64,000 nucleotides of DNA from the NCBI GenBank assembly GCA_027038965.1, contig JALWFG010000016.1, forward strand, positions 62,001 through 126,000, read 5' to 3'. The notes beneath the pieces were generated by a model. It saw only the letters and a list, made by a program, of their open reading frames with translations. It did no database searches and was not told where the DNA came from. Positions 17,750-26,783 of the stretch are shown here, piece by piece. The stretch is from Candidatus Desulfofervidaceae bacterium (lineage in GTDB: Bacteria > Desulfobacterota > Desulfofervidia > Desulfofervidales > Desulfofervidaceae). How positions within the stretch are numbered: the stretch's first letter is position 1; each line of letters begins with the position of its first letter. The position numbers and the translations under genes are program-made.

Positions 17750-18307
17750 TCAGCTCTCCTTAATTCCATTCATAAAGATGTCATAGGCAAGGTTGGCCAA
17801 CTGCTCCTCATCAAGCATATCAACTTTAAAGGCAAAGATAATATCAATCCCAATCAAAATTTTGGTGAGGGCCTTTTCAGAAATAGGCTTGAAAATACCC
17901 CGCTTAATACCTTTGCGAAAGACGTGTTCCAATCTTGCCCTAATTTCTCCCAATAATTCGCTAAAAAATTCCTTAAAACGCCCTTGGTCATCCATGTGCT
18001 CCCTAGCCATAATTAAGGCTACATCTTTGCCCCTTTTTTTTAAAATGGCAATGTGGGCTTTAATAAAAGACTTGATAAACTCCTTTTCATCGTCGATGGA
18101 TAGATTAAGCACCATCTCTTTAAATTCGTCTAAATAGAGAGAGAGGACTGTTTTGTACAAATTCTCCTTGCTGGCAAAATAATAGCTGATCATAGAGCTG
18201 TTTATCCCAGCCTCTTTGGCAATTTGCCTAATGCCTACCCTATCATAACCATTTCTAGCAAAAAGCTTGATAGCGGCATCTAAAATCTTGGCCTTGGTAC
18301 CTTTCAT
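17750..18307 (-). CDS. TetR-family transcriptional regulator of the efflux operon
   Basis: A protein of about 185 residues. Its N-terminal helix-turn-helix reads AKILDAAIKLFARNGYDRVGIRQIAKEAGINSS and then MISYYFASKENLY, the TetR hallmark. The variable C-terminal half would bind ligand. I choose ATG 18307: the more upstream in-frame ATG at 18325 begins within the GAGGAG ribosome site. It heads the efflux operon (2 bp to tolC) and has a 22-bp palindrome over its transcription start, so autorepression relieved by a transported compound is likely. Confidence 0.92.
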   Translation of the reverse strand: MKGTKAKILDAAIKLFARNGYDRVGIRQIAKEAGINSSMISYYFASKENLYKTVLSLYLDEFKEMVLNLSIDDEKEFIKSFIKAHIAILKKRGKDVALIMAREHMDDQGRFKEFFSELLGEIRARLEHVFRKGIKRGIFKPISEKALTKILIGIDIIFAFKVDMLDEEQLANLAYDIFMNGIKES

Positions 18308-18323
18308 TGAAACCATTCTCCTC

Positions 18324-18345
18324 ATTAATCAATCGTATGATTAAT
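18324..18345. promoter_or_regulatory. Probable TetR operator (8-6-8 palindrome)
   Basis: The arms ATTAATCA (18324-18331) and TGATTAAT (18338-18345) are perfect inverted repeats around a 6-bp centre. The site overlaps the predicted +1 of the tetR promoter and lies 16 bp before the tetR start codon, typical for TetR autorepression. Confidence 0.8.
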
Positions 18346-18350
18346 TATGA

Positions 18351-18379
18351 TTTATAGAGGTATCTAACAGGGATGTCAA
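18351..18379 (-). promoter_or_regulatory. Sigma-70-type promoter of tetR-efflux operon
   Basis: Minus strand: perfect TTGACA (18379-18374), a 17-bp spacer, then TATAAA (18356-18351). The start point would fall near 18344, inside the palindrome. Confidence 0.85.
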
Positions 18380-18438
18380 TAGCCCTAAAGGCAAGGGGGC
18401 TTAAAACGTAACCACTTTATTTTTTCTCCTTCCTTGAG

Positions 18439-18444
18439 TAAAAT
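18439..18444 (+). promoter_or_regulatory. Candidate -10 box of folC (leaderless transcript)
   Basis: TAAAAT (5/6 match) ends 6 bp before the folC ATG, and the -35 region is weak. An in-frame stop immediately upstream and the lack of any Shine-Dalgarno sequence suggest transcription begins at or next to the ATG. Confidence 0.4.
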
Positions 18445-18450
18445 GCCCTC

Positions 18451-19716
18451 ATGACCTATCAGGAAGCACTCAATTTTTTAAATAATCTGCAATCTAAAGG
18501 CATTAGACCGGGATTGGGAAATATTGCTCAGGCCTTGGCAATCTTTGGTTTCCCCCAGTTTCAATTTCCCTCTGTTCACCTCGCAGGCACTAATGGCAAA
18601 GGCTCTACCGCCTCTTTTATAACTTCGGTTTTGATCCAGGCGGGATATAAGGTAGGGCTTTTTATTTCCCCCCATCTTCATACTGTCAGAGAACGTATCC
18701 AAGTAGGTAGAATTCCCATTCCTAAAGAGGACTTTGCCGCCATTGCCACTGAAATCATACCTCGTTTGCCCACCACACTTACCTACTTTGAATTTCTTAC
18801 CTTAATGGCCTTTGTCTATTTTGCCAGTCAACGTGTGGATATAGCCGTGATAGAAACCGGCCTAGGAGGAAGGCTAGATGCCACGAACTTGATAATGCCT
18901 GAGGTGAGTGTGATTACAAATATTGGTTTGGAACACGAACACTGGCTTGGCTATACCTTGAAGAAGATTACCCTAGAAAAGGCGGGCATCATTAAGCAAA
19001 GTCGCCCTTTAGTTACCGGTATAAAGCAAAAAGAACTCTTAAGGATAATAAAAAACGTCTGTAGGTTTAAAAATGCCCCTCTTTATCTTTTTGGGAGGAA
19101 CTTTGCCGGCCGAAGATATAGGAATGAACTTTATTATTACGGACTCACTAAGAATTTGAAGGGGCTACATTTAGGGCTTATGGGGGTCCATCAGTTTGAA
19201 AATGCAAGCTTGGCCTTAGCAACACTAGAGCTTTTGGGACAGAGGGGATTCAGGATAGAGGAAAAAGATATAAGGGAGGGTTTAAGCAATACCTTTTGGC
19301 CGGGAAGATTTGAAATTGTAAAACCCTATCCTTTTATGATAGTGCTTGACGGGGCCCATAATCCCGATGGGATGCAGGCCTTAAAAGATTCCCTCAGGCT
19401 CCTGAACTATAAAAGGCTTTTTTTGGTTCTAGGAATTATGCATGATAAAAGGGTACGGCAAATGGTAAAGATTATAACTCCCTTAGCAAGTCATGTTATT
19501 GCCTCCGCCCCAAATATCCCTAGAGCCATGCCTCCTGAAAAACTAGAGCAAATAGTGGCTGAGTATATCCCCCAGACAGAGGCAACCTTCCCTCTTGCCC
19601 AGGCCATTGAGAAGGGGCTTGAATTGGCTAGGCCAGGAGACCTTGTTTTAATTACTGGTTCCTTATATACTGTGGCCGCTGCTAGGGAAATGTTTTTAAA
19701 GGTTGAGAAGGATTGA
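18451..19716 (+). CDS. folC: Bifunctional dihydrofolate/folylpolyglutamate synthase
   Basis: A 421-residue Mur-ligase-family enzyme that adds glutamate to folates. It shows MTYQEALNFL at the start, the P-loop HLAGTNGKGSTASF, GLFISPHLHTVRERI, ETGLGGRLDATN and the C-terminal domain motif VLDGAHNPDGM. The ATG at 18451 is fixed by an in-frame TAA 9 bp upstream, yet there is no Shine-Dalgarno sequence. It overlaps lptD by 4 bp (ATGA) and so leads a folC-lptD-DUF72 operon divergent from the efflux operon. Confidence 0.94.
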   Translation: MTYQEALNFLNNLQSKGIRPGLGNIAQALAIFGFPQFQFPSVHLAGTNGKGSTASFITSVLIQAGYKVGLFISPHLHTVRERIQVGRIPIPKEDFAAIATEIIPRLPTTLTYFEFLTLMAFVYFASQRVDIAVIETGLGGRLDATNLIMPEVSVITNIGLEHEHWLGYTLKKITLEKAGIIKQSRPLVTGIKQKELLRIIKNVCRFKNAPLYLFGRNFAGRRYRNELYYYGLTKNLKGLHLGLMGVHQFENASLALATLELLGQRGFRIEEKDIREGLSNTFWPGRFEIVKPYPFMIVLDGAHNPDGMQALKDSLRLLNYKRLFLVLGIMHDKRVRQMVKIITPLASHVIASAPNIPRAMPPEKLEQIVAEYIPQTEATFPLAQAIEKGLELARPGDLVLITGSLYTVAAAREMFLKVEKD

Positions 19717-21821
19717 TGTCAAGGGTCATTTTTGCCATTGTTGTCTTCTTTTGTTTCTCTTCCCTCTTATGGGCTCAAGCGAAAAACACCTCTAAACTTT
19801 CCAATCTGCCGGTGCATCTCACTGCAGACCGTGTCTCTTATAATAAGAACACTCAAATTTATGAGGCTTGGGGTCATGTAGTTTTAACCCAAGGTCAGAG
19901 ACATGCCGTGGCCGACTATATGAAGGTTGATTTGAAAAATAGAAGGGCATATCTAGAAGGAAATGTCCTTTTAAAGGCAGGTAAGGATTGGATTAAAGCA
20001 GACAGGGCCAGGTTGGATCTAAACACCTATCAAGGTGTGGTCTTCAATGCCCATGCCTTTTTTGCTGAAAATCACTTCTATGTCTCTGGGAAAAGAATTA
20101 AGAAGACAGGCAAAAATACCTATGAGATTGAAGATGCAAACATTACCACCTGCGATGGGGCTTCACCTGCCTGGCATTTTAGTGCCAAAAGAATAAGGGT
20201 TCAACTTGAGGGATGGGCCAGCGGTAGGCACATTGTCTTTTGGGCAAAGTCAGTTCCCCTTTTATACACCCCTTATTTTATTCTCCCGATAAGGACCAAA
20301 AGGCAAACAGGATTTCTTTTTCCGGCCATTGGTTTTTCGGAACGGGACGGCACCGATGTTACCTTGCCATTTTTCTGGGCCATAAAACCCAATATAGATG
20401 CTACCTTCTATCAACGCTATATGAGCAAGAGGGGTTATATGCAAGGGGTTGAATTTCGATATGCCTTAAATCCGGATGATAAGGGTATTTTCTACTTTGA
20501 TTATTTGGATGATACATACAATGATCCCCATTTTCCAGAAATTAGCCAACTTGGCAAGAGGTGGTGGCTTCGGGCCAAGATGAACCATCTCTTGCCTGAA
20601 AACGTTTATACCCAGATGGACCTAGACTTGGTAAGTGATCAGTATTACCTCAAGGAATTTACCGAAGGATTTGATAATTATAGACATTGCAATAGGGAAT
20701 TTTTAAACTACTTCCACCGTGGGATAGGTTCGGATGAAGATTCTCTTATAAGGTATTCTTCCATAAGTTTTACTAAAAACTGGACAAATTATAGTCTAAT
20801 AGGTGAATTTGATTATACTCAGAACTTAGACAAATCCCAGGATGAATATACCCTCCAAAGACTGCCTCAGATTAGCTTTTTGCGTAACGATACCCCTTTG
20901 TTCAATTCAGGACTCTTTTTAAAGTGGGATAGTTCTTACACCTATTTTTGGCGGCCAAAGGGCATTAAAGGCCAAAGACTTCACTTTGCACCTACAGTCT
21001 CATTTCCTTACCGAAATAAATATATTGAGCTCCGGCCCTCTTTTCAGCCGATAGAAACGGCTTATTTTACCAATGAGGGAAATTATTTTCGCTTTACATA
21101 CGAACCCAACCTTGAGGCAAAAACAGACCTTTGGAAACAATTCAAATGGCCTGTGACCTTTGTCCATCACCTCCAGCCCCGAATCCAATACTCCTATCGC
21201 CCTGATGTAGATCAAAGTCAAATCCCCTATTTTGATGGCCTAGATAGATTAAATAAGAAAAATTTGATAACTTACAGCCTTACCAACTACTTTTTAATTC
21301 AAAGGGATGAAAGGCTTCAGGAATTTATAAGGCTTGAGTTAAGGCAAAGCTATGACTTAAATGAGGCCCGAAGACATTTACCCTCTGGAGGTAAAAAACG
21401 TCCTTTTTCCAATGTGACGATTGATATACAGGTAAATCCCCTTTGGGGATTTTATCTAGATACCGAGGCCGAACTCTCCCCTTATGGGGAAGGGATTAGA
21501 AAGGCTCAGGCCAATGCAATAATTCGGACTAAAAGAGGAGATTATTTGAATCTGAATTATGAATATCTCCCTAATATTTCTAGAGATTTGGCCTTAGAGA
21601 CCTTTTTAAGGTTGCCTTACCATTGGTCTGTAAGATGGTATAGTAAACGCTCTTTTTTATATCACCAAAACATTGAAACACGCTTGGGATTGCGATATCA
21701 GGCCCAGTGTTGGGGAGTAGAGTTTGCCTATAGTGACCTTTACAACGACCGTAAATTTATGATTATCTTTAACTTAACAGGAATTGGGGATATTAAGGGC
21801 CTTACCTTTGGCAGAAAATAA
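19713..21821 (+). CDS. lptD: LPS assembly outer-membrane protein LptD (OstA)
   Basis: A 702-residue outer-membrane protein. The signal peptide (VIFAIVVFFCFSSLLWAQA) is followed by an OstA/LptA-like periplasmic domain (VHLTADRVSYNKNTQIYEAWGHVVL and related strands, about residues 34-140). A large beta-barrel then has the family stretch YTPYFILPIRTKRQTGFLFP near residue 180. The C-terminal strands are rich in alternating Tyr/Phe. It inserts lipopolysaccharide in the outer leaflet, so the cell should make LPS. The gene overlaps folC by 4 bp and the next gene by 38 bp. Confidence 0.9.
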   Translation: MMSRVIFAIVVFFCFSSLLWAQAKNTSKLSNLPVHLTADRVSYNKNTQIYEAWGHVVLTQGQRHAVADYMKVDLKNRRAYLEGNVLLKAGKDWIKADRARLDLNTYQGVVFNAHAFFAENHFYVSGKRIKKTGKNTYEIEDANITTCDGASPAWHFSAKRIRVQLEGWASGRHIVFWAKSVPLLYTPYFILPIRTKRQTGFLFPAIGFSERDGTDVTLPFFWAIKPNIDATFYQRYMSKRGYMQGVEFRYALNPDDKGIFYFDYLDDTYNDPHFPEISQLGKRWWLRAKMNHLLPENVYTQMDLDLVSDQYYLKEFTEGFDNYRHCNREFLNYFHRGIGSDEDSLIRYSSISFTKNWTNYSLIGEFDYTQNLDKSQDEYTLQRLPQISFLRNDTPLFNSGLFLKWDSSYTYFWRPKGIKGQRLHFAPTVSFPYRNKYIELRPSFQPIETAYFTNEGNYFRFTYEPNLEAKTDLWKQFKWPVTFVHHLQPRIQYSYRPDVDQSQIPYFDGLDRLNKKNLITYSLTNYFLIQRDERLQEFIRLELRQSYDLNEARRHLPSGGKKRPFSNVTIDIQVNPLWGFYLDTEAELSPYGEGIRKAQANAIIRTKRGDYLNLNYEYLPNISRDLALETFLRLPYHWSVRWYSKRSFLYHQNIETRLGLRYQAQCWGVEFAYSDLYNDRKFMIIFNLTGIGDIKGLTFGRK

Positions 21822-22587
21822 GATTTATATTGGCACAAGCGGATATTATTATCCCCATTGGGAAAAAGGGGTATTCTATCCCCTTCACCTTTCTAAGGCA
21901 AGGCAACTTGAATACTATGCTCATTTTTTCAATACGGTAGAATTAAATGTCACTTTTTATCGTCTGCCTCAAGAAAAGACCTTTGTGGGATGGTACAAGC
22001 GCACCCCTGACGACTTTGTCTTTGCGGTTAAGGGAAGTCGATACATCACTCACATTAAAAGGCTTAAAGAAGTCAAGGAGGGCCTCAAAAATTTCTTTAG
22101 CCGAGTTAGACACCTTAAAGAAAAAATGGGGGTAGTCCTCTGGCAACTTCCGCCTAATTTTAAAAGGGACATTTCAAGACTGAAAAGTTTTATTGAGGTC
22201 TTGAGCCTATGTGCCTCCTATCGTCAAGCCTTTGAATTTCGGCACCAATCTTGGTTTTGCGATGAAGTCTTTGAAATGGTCTCAAAGTCAAGGGCAAGCA
22301 TCTGTATAGCAGATTGGCCAGGACTTGATGTTCATATCCCCTTGGATTTTCCATTCATATACCTCAGACGTCATGGCCCTATAGGAGAGGGGCTATATAG
22401 CGGTTGCTATACCGAGGCCGAGATCAAAAAAGATGCCCAGTTAATTCTTGAGCAATATCATCAAGGTAAAGATGTGTTTGTGTATTTTAATAATGATGCC
22501 CTTGGTTATGCGGTGAAAAATGCCCTTGAGTTGAAGACTCTATTGGTCAGGGGCTTGACAGCCAACAAATGTAAGGTTTTAAGTTAA
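21784..22587 (+). CDS. DUF72 (YecE-like) protein
   Basis: A protein of up to 267 residues with the DUF72 TIM-barrel landmarks IYIGTSGYYYPHW, FNTVELNVTFYRLP, FAVKGSRYITHIKRL and AFEFRHQSWF, and near the end VFVYFNNDALGYAVKNA. The biochemical function of the family is not established. The start is uncertain: TTG 21784 overlaps lptD by 38 bp, and TTG 21808 is an alternative that still precedes IYIGTSG. Confidence 0.85.
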   Translation: MGILRALPLAENKIYIGTSGYYYPHWEKGVFYPLHLSKARQLEYYAHFFNTVELNVTFYRLPQEKTFVGWYKRTPDDFVFAVKGSRYITHIKRLKEVKEGLKNFFSRVRHLKEKMGVVLWQLPPNFKRDISRLKSFIEVLSLCASYRQAFEFRHQSWFCDEVFEMVSKSRASICIADWPGLDVHIPLDFPFIYLRRHGPIGEGLYSGCYTEAEIKKDAQLILEQYHQGKDVFVYFNNDALGYAVKNALELKTLLVRGLTANKCKVLS

Positions 22588-22614
22588 AAATACCTTCATT
22601 TAAAGGAGATGGAA

Positions 22615-23142
22615 ATGTCTAAAGAGGCCGTTCTGGTAATAGATATGCTTAATGATTTCGTAAGTCCTGATGGGGCCCTTTATTGTGGTCCATCAGCTAG
22701 AGAAATTATCCCTTATATAAAGGGACTAATCAAGCGCAAAAGGGAGGAAAAGGCGGTAATTATCTATTTAACGGATCGCCATCTTCCAGATGACATTGAG
22801 TTTAAACGTTTTAGACCTCATTGTATTGAGGGAACAAAAGGGGCAGAAATTATCCCTGAACTAACCCCAACCTCACAGGATTATATAGTGCCTAAAAGGC
22901 GCTTCAGCGGATTTTTTGAAACCAACCTTGAAGAGATTTTAAAAAAAGAGGCTATAAAGACTGTTCACGTCGTAGGGGTATGCACCTCTATCTGCGTAAT
23001 GGAAACCGTAAGCGATTTATGTGACCGAGGCTACGAAGTCTATGTTCACTCAAAGGGGGTGGCTGACTTTGACCCTCAGGCCCACAAGTTTGCCCTAGAA
23101 CGTATGGAGAAGATTTTAGGGGCAAAGATATGCAATGGATAG
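22615..23142 (+). CDS. Isochorismatase-family cysteine hydrolase (nicotinamidase-like)
   Basis: A hydrolase of about 175 residues. The family triad is visible: Asp in VIDMLNDF, Lys in VPKRRFSGFF, and Cys in VVGVCTSICV, which also gives the cis-peptide loop. The size and the FSGFF/CTSICV pattern resemble PncA-like nicotinamidases, but the amide substrate cannot be assigned. AAAGGAG at 22600-22606 lies 8 bp before ATG 22615 and only 2 bp before ATG 22609, so I choose 22615. It follows DUF72 closely and may share its transcript. Confidence 0.85.
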   Translation: MSKEAVLVIDMLNDFVSPDGALYCGPSAREIIPYIKGLIKRKREEKAVIIYLTDRHLPDDIEFKRFRPHCIEGTKGAEIIPELTPTSQDYIVPKRRFSGFFETNLEEILKKEAIKTVHVVGVCTSICVMETVSDLCDRGYEVYVHSKGVADFDPQAHKFALERMEKILGAKICNG

Positions 23143-23297
23143 TCAAAACAACCATAATTAGACTAATGAGCCTGATATTCTCTTGAACCTATCCGATTTT
23201 CGGCATCTTTTCTTTATTGACATTATTCTCAATATGATTTAAGCTGTTTTAACTCAAGGCCTTACTTGGGGAACTTTATTTTTTAGGAGGTTTAGTT

Positions 23298-23804
23298 ATG
23301 AAGGTTGACAATGATACCGTGGTAGAAATTGAATACACGGTGACACTTGACTCTGGCGAGGTAGTAGAAGGAAAGGACCAGCCTGCGCGGTATTCCTTTA
23401 TTTTTGGCCGAGGTCAAATTTTTCCAGCCTTGGAGCAGAACTTGAAGGGTTTAGAAACAGGTGAAATGACAGAGGTTACCTTAAGCCCTGAAGAGGGGTT
23501 TGGAGAGCCCAAGCCAGAATTGATGAGAGAGGTCTCTCTTTCAGAATTTCCCCCGGATCTTGAAATTGAAGAAGGTCATATGTATCGCACCATGGATGAC
23601 AAGGGAAATCCAATGTACTTTACAATAAAGGAAAAAAAGGAAGAGACTGCCGTCCTTGACTTTAATCATCCCCTAGCCGGCGAAAATCTTCATTTTAAGG
23701 TGAAAATTGTCAATGTTCGCCCTGCTACGGCTGAAGAGCTTGCCGAGGTATCCTCTATCTGCATCCCTGGCGGCGGCTGCTCTTCTTGCAGCGGCTGCGC
23801 TTAA
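23298..23804 (+). CDS. slyD: SlyD-like FKBP peptidyl-prolyl isomerase with Cys-rich tail
   Basis: A 168-residue cytoplasmic FKBP-type isomerase/chaperone: VEIEYTVTLDSGEVVEG, FIFGRGQIFPALEQNLKGLETGE, SPEEGFGEP, the insert-in-flap domain, then LDFNHPLAGENLHFKVKI. The last residues are CIPGGGCSSCSGCA, four Cys in a short tail that could bind nickel or another metal, as His/Cys tails of other SlyD proteins do. That may serve metalloenzyme maturation. TTAGGAGGTTT gives a strong ribosome site, and a terminator follows. Confidence 0.92.
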   Translation: MKVDNDTVVEIEYTVTLDSGEVVEGKDQPARYSFIFGRGQIFPALEQNLKGLETGEMTEVTLSPEEGFGEPKPELMREVSLSEFPPDLEIEEGHMYRTMDDKGNPMYFTIKEKKEETAVLDFNHPLAGENLHFKVKIVNVRPATAEELAEVSSICIPGGGCSSCSGCA

Positions 23805-23833
23805 GAAGCATCATCTAAACAGCGTAGATCATT

Positions 23834-23859
23834 AAGGGGGACTTAAAGTCCCCCTTTTT
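23834..23859 (+). terminator. Rho-independent terminator after slyD
   Basis: The stem AAGGGGGACT/AGTCCCCCTT with a 3-nt loop is followed by T5 and G. It lies 30 bp after the slyD stop and before the converging valS. Confidence 0.92.
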
Positions 23860-23912
23860 GTTCAGTCTAATCTGATGTTCCCCCGCCTTTTCAAGTTTAA
23901 AAGGGTTTGAGC

Positions 23913-26570
23913 CTATTTTTCCTCTTTAAGCCTTTTAACACGCTCTAAATTTGCCTTTAATTTATCCAATTTTTCCTCCAATAGATCCCTTTTGCCTTCT
24001 TCCTTTTCCACCACGGCCCTGGGGGCCTTGGTGAGAAAATCGTGGTTGGAAAGCTTACTTTTCACCAGCTCAAGTTCATGAACAATTTTCTGAATTTCCT
24101 TTGTAAGCCTTTTTTCCTCTACCTCTAGGTCAAATACATCCTTTAGTGGCATGTAAATATCCATACCGTGCCAGACCGCCGCCGCGGTATAAGAAGGTCT
24201 TTCGGCCCGAACACTCAGACTTAAGGCCCTTACCCCCGCTAAGCGGCAAACGGCCTCGGTATGGTGTTTTATCTGACCCAACACATCCTGCCTTTCCGAA
24301 GAAACAATAATATCCACCTTCATCCCAGGAGAAATCCCTATTTCGCCCCGCATGTTCCTGATAGTCTTTACCAATCCAATGACGTTGTCCATTTCACTTA
24401 TAGCGGACTCATCTATCAATCCTTTGTTGACCTGAGGATAATCTGCCTCCAGAATGCTTCCTTCGGTATGGGGCAAGTGATGCCAGATCTCTTCAGTAAC
24501 AAAGGGAATAAAGGGATGAAGCAATTTTAAAATCTCTTCAAGGCTATAAATCAAAATCCCCTGCGTATTCTTCCTTTGAAGCTTATCCTCCCCATAAAGA
24601 ATCGGTTTAATCCATTCCAGATACCAATCACAAAATTCATGCCATACAAAGTGATATAAGGTGTAGGCTGCCTTATCAAACTCATAGGCATCAAGGCTTT
24701 TTCGGGTTTCAAAAATCACCTGTTGCAATCGACTTAAAATCCAGCGATCTGCCACTGTAGCCCCTTCAAAGTCAAATTCAGCCCTGGTATCTTCTTCCAA
24801 ATTCATAATCACAAAGCGGGCGGCATTCCAAATCTTATTGATGAAATGCCGATAGCCCTCAATGCGCTTTTCAGAAAGCCTTATGTCTCTTCCCTGGGCC
24901 GCCAGGGCCACCAAGGTAAATCGCAGGGCATCTGTGCCATACTTGACAATCATATCCAGAGGGTCGATGACATTGCCCCTGGTCTTACTCATTTTCTCTC
25001 CCTTTTCATCTCGCACCAGGGCATGAATATAAACATCGTAAAAGGGAACTTCTCCCATGAAATGAAGCCCCATCATCATCATTCGGGCTACCCAGAAGAA
25101 CAAGATGTCAAACCCTGTAACCAGTACTGAAGTCGGATAAAAAATCCTTAGTTCTTCAGTCTCGTCTGGCCAGCCCAAGGTGCCAAATGGCCAAAGGGCC
25201 GAGCTAAACCAGGTGTCTAGAACATCGGTCTCGGGTTCAAGCTTGACACTCCCGCAATGAGGACAAACCTTTGGAGGCTCCTTCTCCACAATTACCTCAC
25301 CACACTCTTGGCAATACCAGGCTGGAATGCGGTGTCCCCACCAAATCTGCCGTGAAATGCACCAGTCTCTTATATTTTCCATCCATTCATAGTAGGTCTT
25401 ATCCCAATGAGAGGGAATAAGACGTGTTTTACCTTCCTTTACGGCCCTAAGGGCAGGTTCGGCCAAGGATTTGGTCCTGACAAACCACTGCTTAGAAACC
25501 ATGGGTTCTACCACCGTCTTACACCGGTAACAGTGCCCCACATTATGCTTAATGGGCTCCACCTTTTCCAAAAGCCCCTTGTTTTCAAGCCAGCCTACAA
25601 TCTTTTGGCGGCATTCAAACCGGTCCATTCCGGCAAAAGGGCCTGCTTCAGATGTCATTCGTCCAGTTTCATCAATTACCTTTACCTGAGCCAGGCCGTG
25701 TTTCTGTCCTAGTTCAAAGTCATTGGGGTCATGGGCAGGAGTAACCTTGAGGGCCCCTGTTCCAAATCCTCTGTCTACATAACTATCAAAGATGACAGGT
25801 ACCTTCCGATTCACCACAGGGACATAGACCTTTACGCCCTTTAAATCCTGATATCTCTCGTCATCAGGATGTACGGCCACGGCCGTATCCCCAAGCAAGG
25901 TTTCTGGACGAGTAGTAGCCACAATGACATCTCCTTGTCCGTCCACCCTAGGATAACGAATATAATAAAGGGCACCTTCCACCTCCTCGTGTTCCACCTC
26001 TAAATCCGCCAAGGCGGTCTGACACCGAGGACACCAATTAATAATGTAGTCTCCTCGGTAGATAAGCCCTTCTTTATAAAGCCGGACAAACACCTCCTTT
26101 ACTGCCTTAGAAAAGCCTTCATCCATGGTAAACCGTTGCCGACTCCAATCACAGGCGCAACCCAGGCGTTTGAGCTGATTAATAATGCGATTTCCGTACT
26201 CCTCCTTCCATTGCCAAACCCGTTTTACAAACTCCTCTCGTCCCAAATCCTGTCGACTGATCCCTTCCTGGGCCAATTGCCTTTCTACCACATTTTGAGT
26301 AGCAATGCCGGCATGGTCTGTCCCAGGCACCCAAAGGACATTGTATCCAAGCATCTTTTTGTAACGCACCAAGATGTCCTGCAAGGTGCTATTCAGGGCA
26401 TGACCCATGTGCAGAGAACCAGTTACATTGGGTGGAGGAGCTACCATAGAAAACACCTTTTCTTCCTTGTCCAACCGAGCTCGAAACAGGTTTCTTTCCA
26501 GCCAGAATGCATACCACCTTTCTTCTACGTCCTTAGGTTCATATCCCTTTGGTAAGACCTTTTTCCGCAT
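23913..26570 (-). CDS. valS: Valyl-tRNA synthetase
   Basis: An 885-residue class I aminoacyl-tRNA synthetase. It has the HIGH motif in PPPNVTGSLHMGHAL (~residues 45-59), the editing-domain signature TTRPETLLGDTAVAVHP, KMSKS as GEKMSKTRGNVIDP (~residue 525), an anticodon-binding domain, and a C-terminal coiled coil (EVEEKRLTKEIQKI to the end) specific to ValRS. An AAAGGAG site lies 9 bp upstream. It is a single gene; I saw no T-box leader in its 5' region. Confidence 0.97.
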   Translation of the reverse strand: MRKKVLPKGYEPKDVEERWYAFWLERNLFRARLDKEEKVFSMVAPPPNVTGSLHMGHALNSTLQDILVRYKKMLGYNVLWVPGTDHAGIATQNVVERQLAQEGISRQDLGREEFVKRVWQWKEEYGNRIINQLKRLGCACDWSRQRFTMDEGFSKAVKEVFVRLYKEGLIYRGDYIINWCPRCQTALADLEVEHEEVEGALYYIRYPRVDGQGDVIVATTRPETLLGDTAVAVHPDDERYQDLKGVKVYVPVVNRKVPVIFDSYVDRGFGTGALKVTPAHDPNDFELGQKHGLAQVKVIDETGRMTSEAGPFAGMDRFECRQKIVGWLENKGLLEKVEPIKHNVGHCYRCKTVVEPMVSKQWFVRTKSLAEPALRAVKEGKTRLIPSHWDKTYYEWMENIRDWCISRQIWWGHRIPAWYCQECGEVIVEKEPPKVCPHCGSVKLEPETDVLDTWFSSALWPFGTLGWPDETEELRIFYPTSVLVTGFDILFFWVARMMMMGLHFMGEVPFYDVYIHALVRDEKGEKMSKTRGNVIDPLDMIVKYGTDALRFTLVALAAQGRDIRLSEKRIEGYRHFINKIWNAARFVIMNLEEDTRAEFDFEGATVADRWILSRLQQVIFETRKSLDAYEFDKAAYTLYHFVWHEFCDWYLEWIKPILYGEDKLQRKNTQGILIYSLEEILKLLHPFIPFVTEEIWHHLPHTEGSILEADYPQVNKGLIDESAISEMDNVIGLVKTIRNMRGEIGISPGMKVDIIVSSERQDVLGQIKHHTEAVCRLAGVRALSLSVRAERPSYTAAAVWHGMDIYMPLKDVFDLEVEEKRLTKEIQKIVHELELVKSKLSNHDFLTKAPRAVVEKEEGKRDLLEEKLDKLKANLERVKRLKEEK

Positions 26571-26742
26571 CCTTCACAACTCCTTTAGCAAAATTAGGCA
26601 ATTGTTATCACTTTAACGCCAAGTGTCAAGTTGGGAAGTATGTAATCAGAACAGAAGAGAAAGGAAACAGACACGTTAAACCATAATAAAAATGTATCCC
26701 AAATCGTTAGCCGGGAGGAAATAAAAGAGATTGAAAAGACAA

Positions 26743-26770
26743 AAAGGCCGGCTCTAAGACGCCGGCCTTT
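26743..26770 (-). terminator. Rho-independent terminator of the PEP-CTERM operon
   Basis: The 10-bp stem AAAGGCCGGC/GCCGGCCTTT with an 8-nt loop is followed on the minus strand by a T5 tract. It lies 14 bp downstream of the second PEP-CTERM gene. Confidence 0.9.
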
Positions 26771-26783
26771 CTATTTTTTAATC

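Noticed and set aside
18478-18702. Antisense frame inside folC
   Set aside because: It is fully contained in a recognised gene with no independent support.
26571-26740. T-box or other riboswitch upstream of valS
   Set aside because: The leader is short and I see neither a T-box bulge sequence nor an antiterminator.
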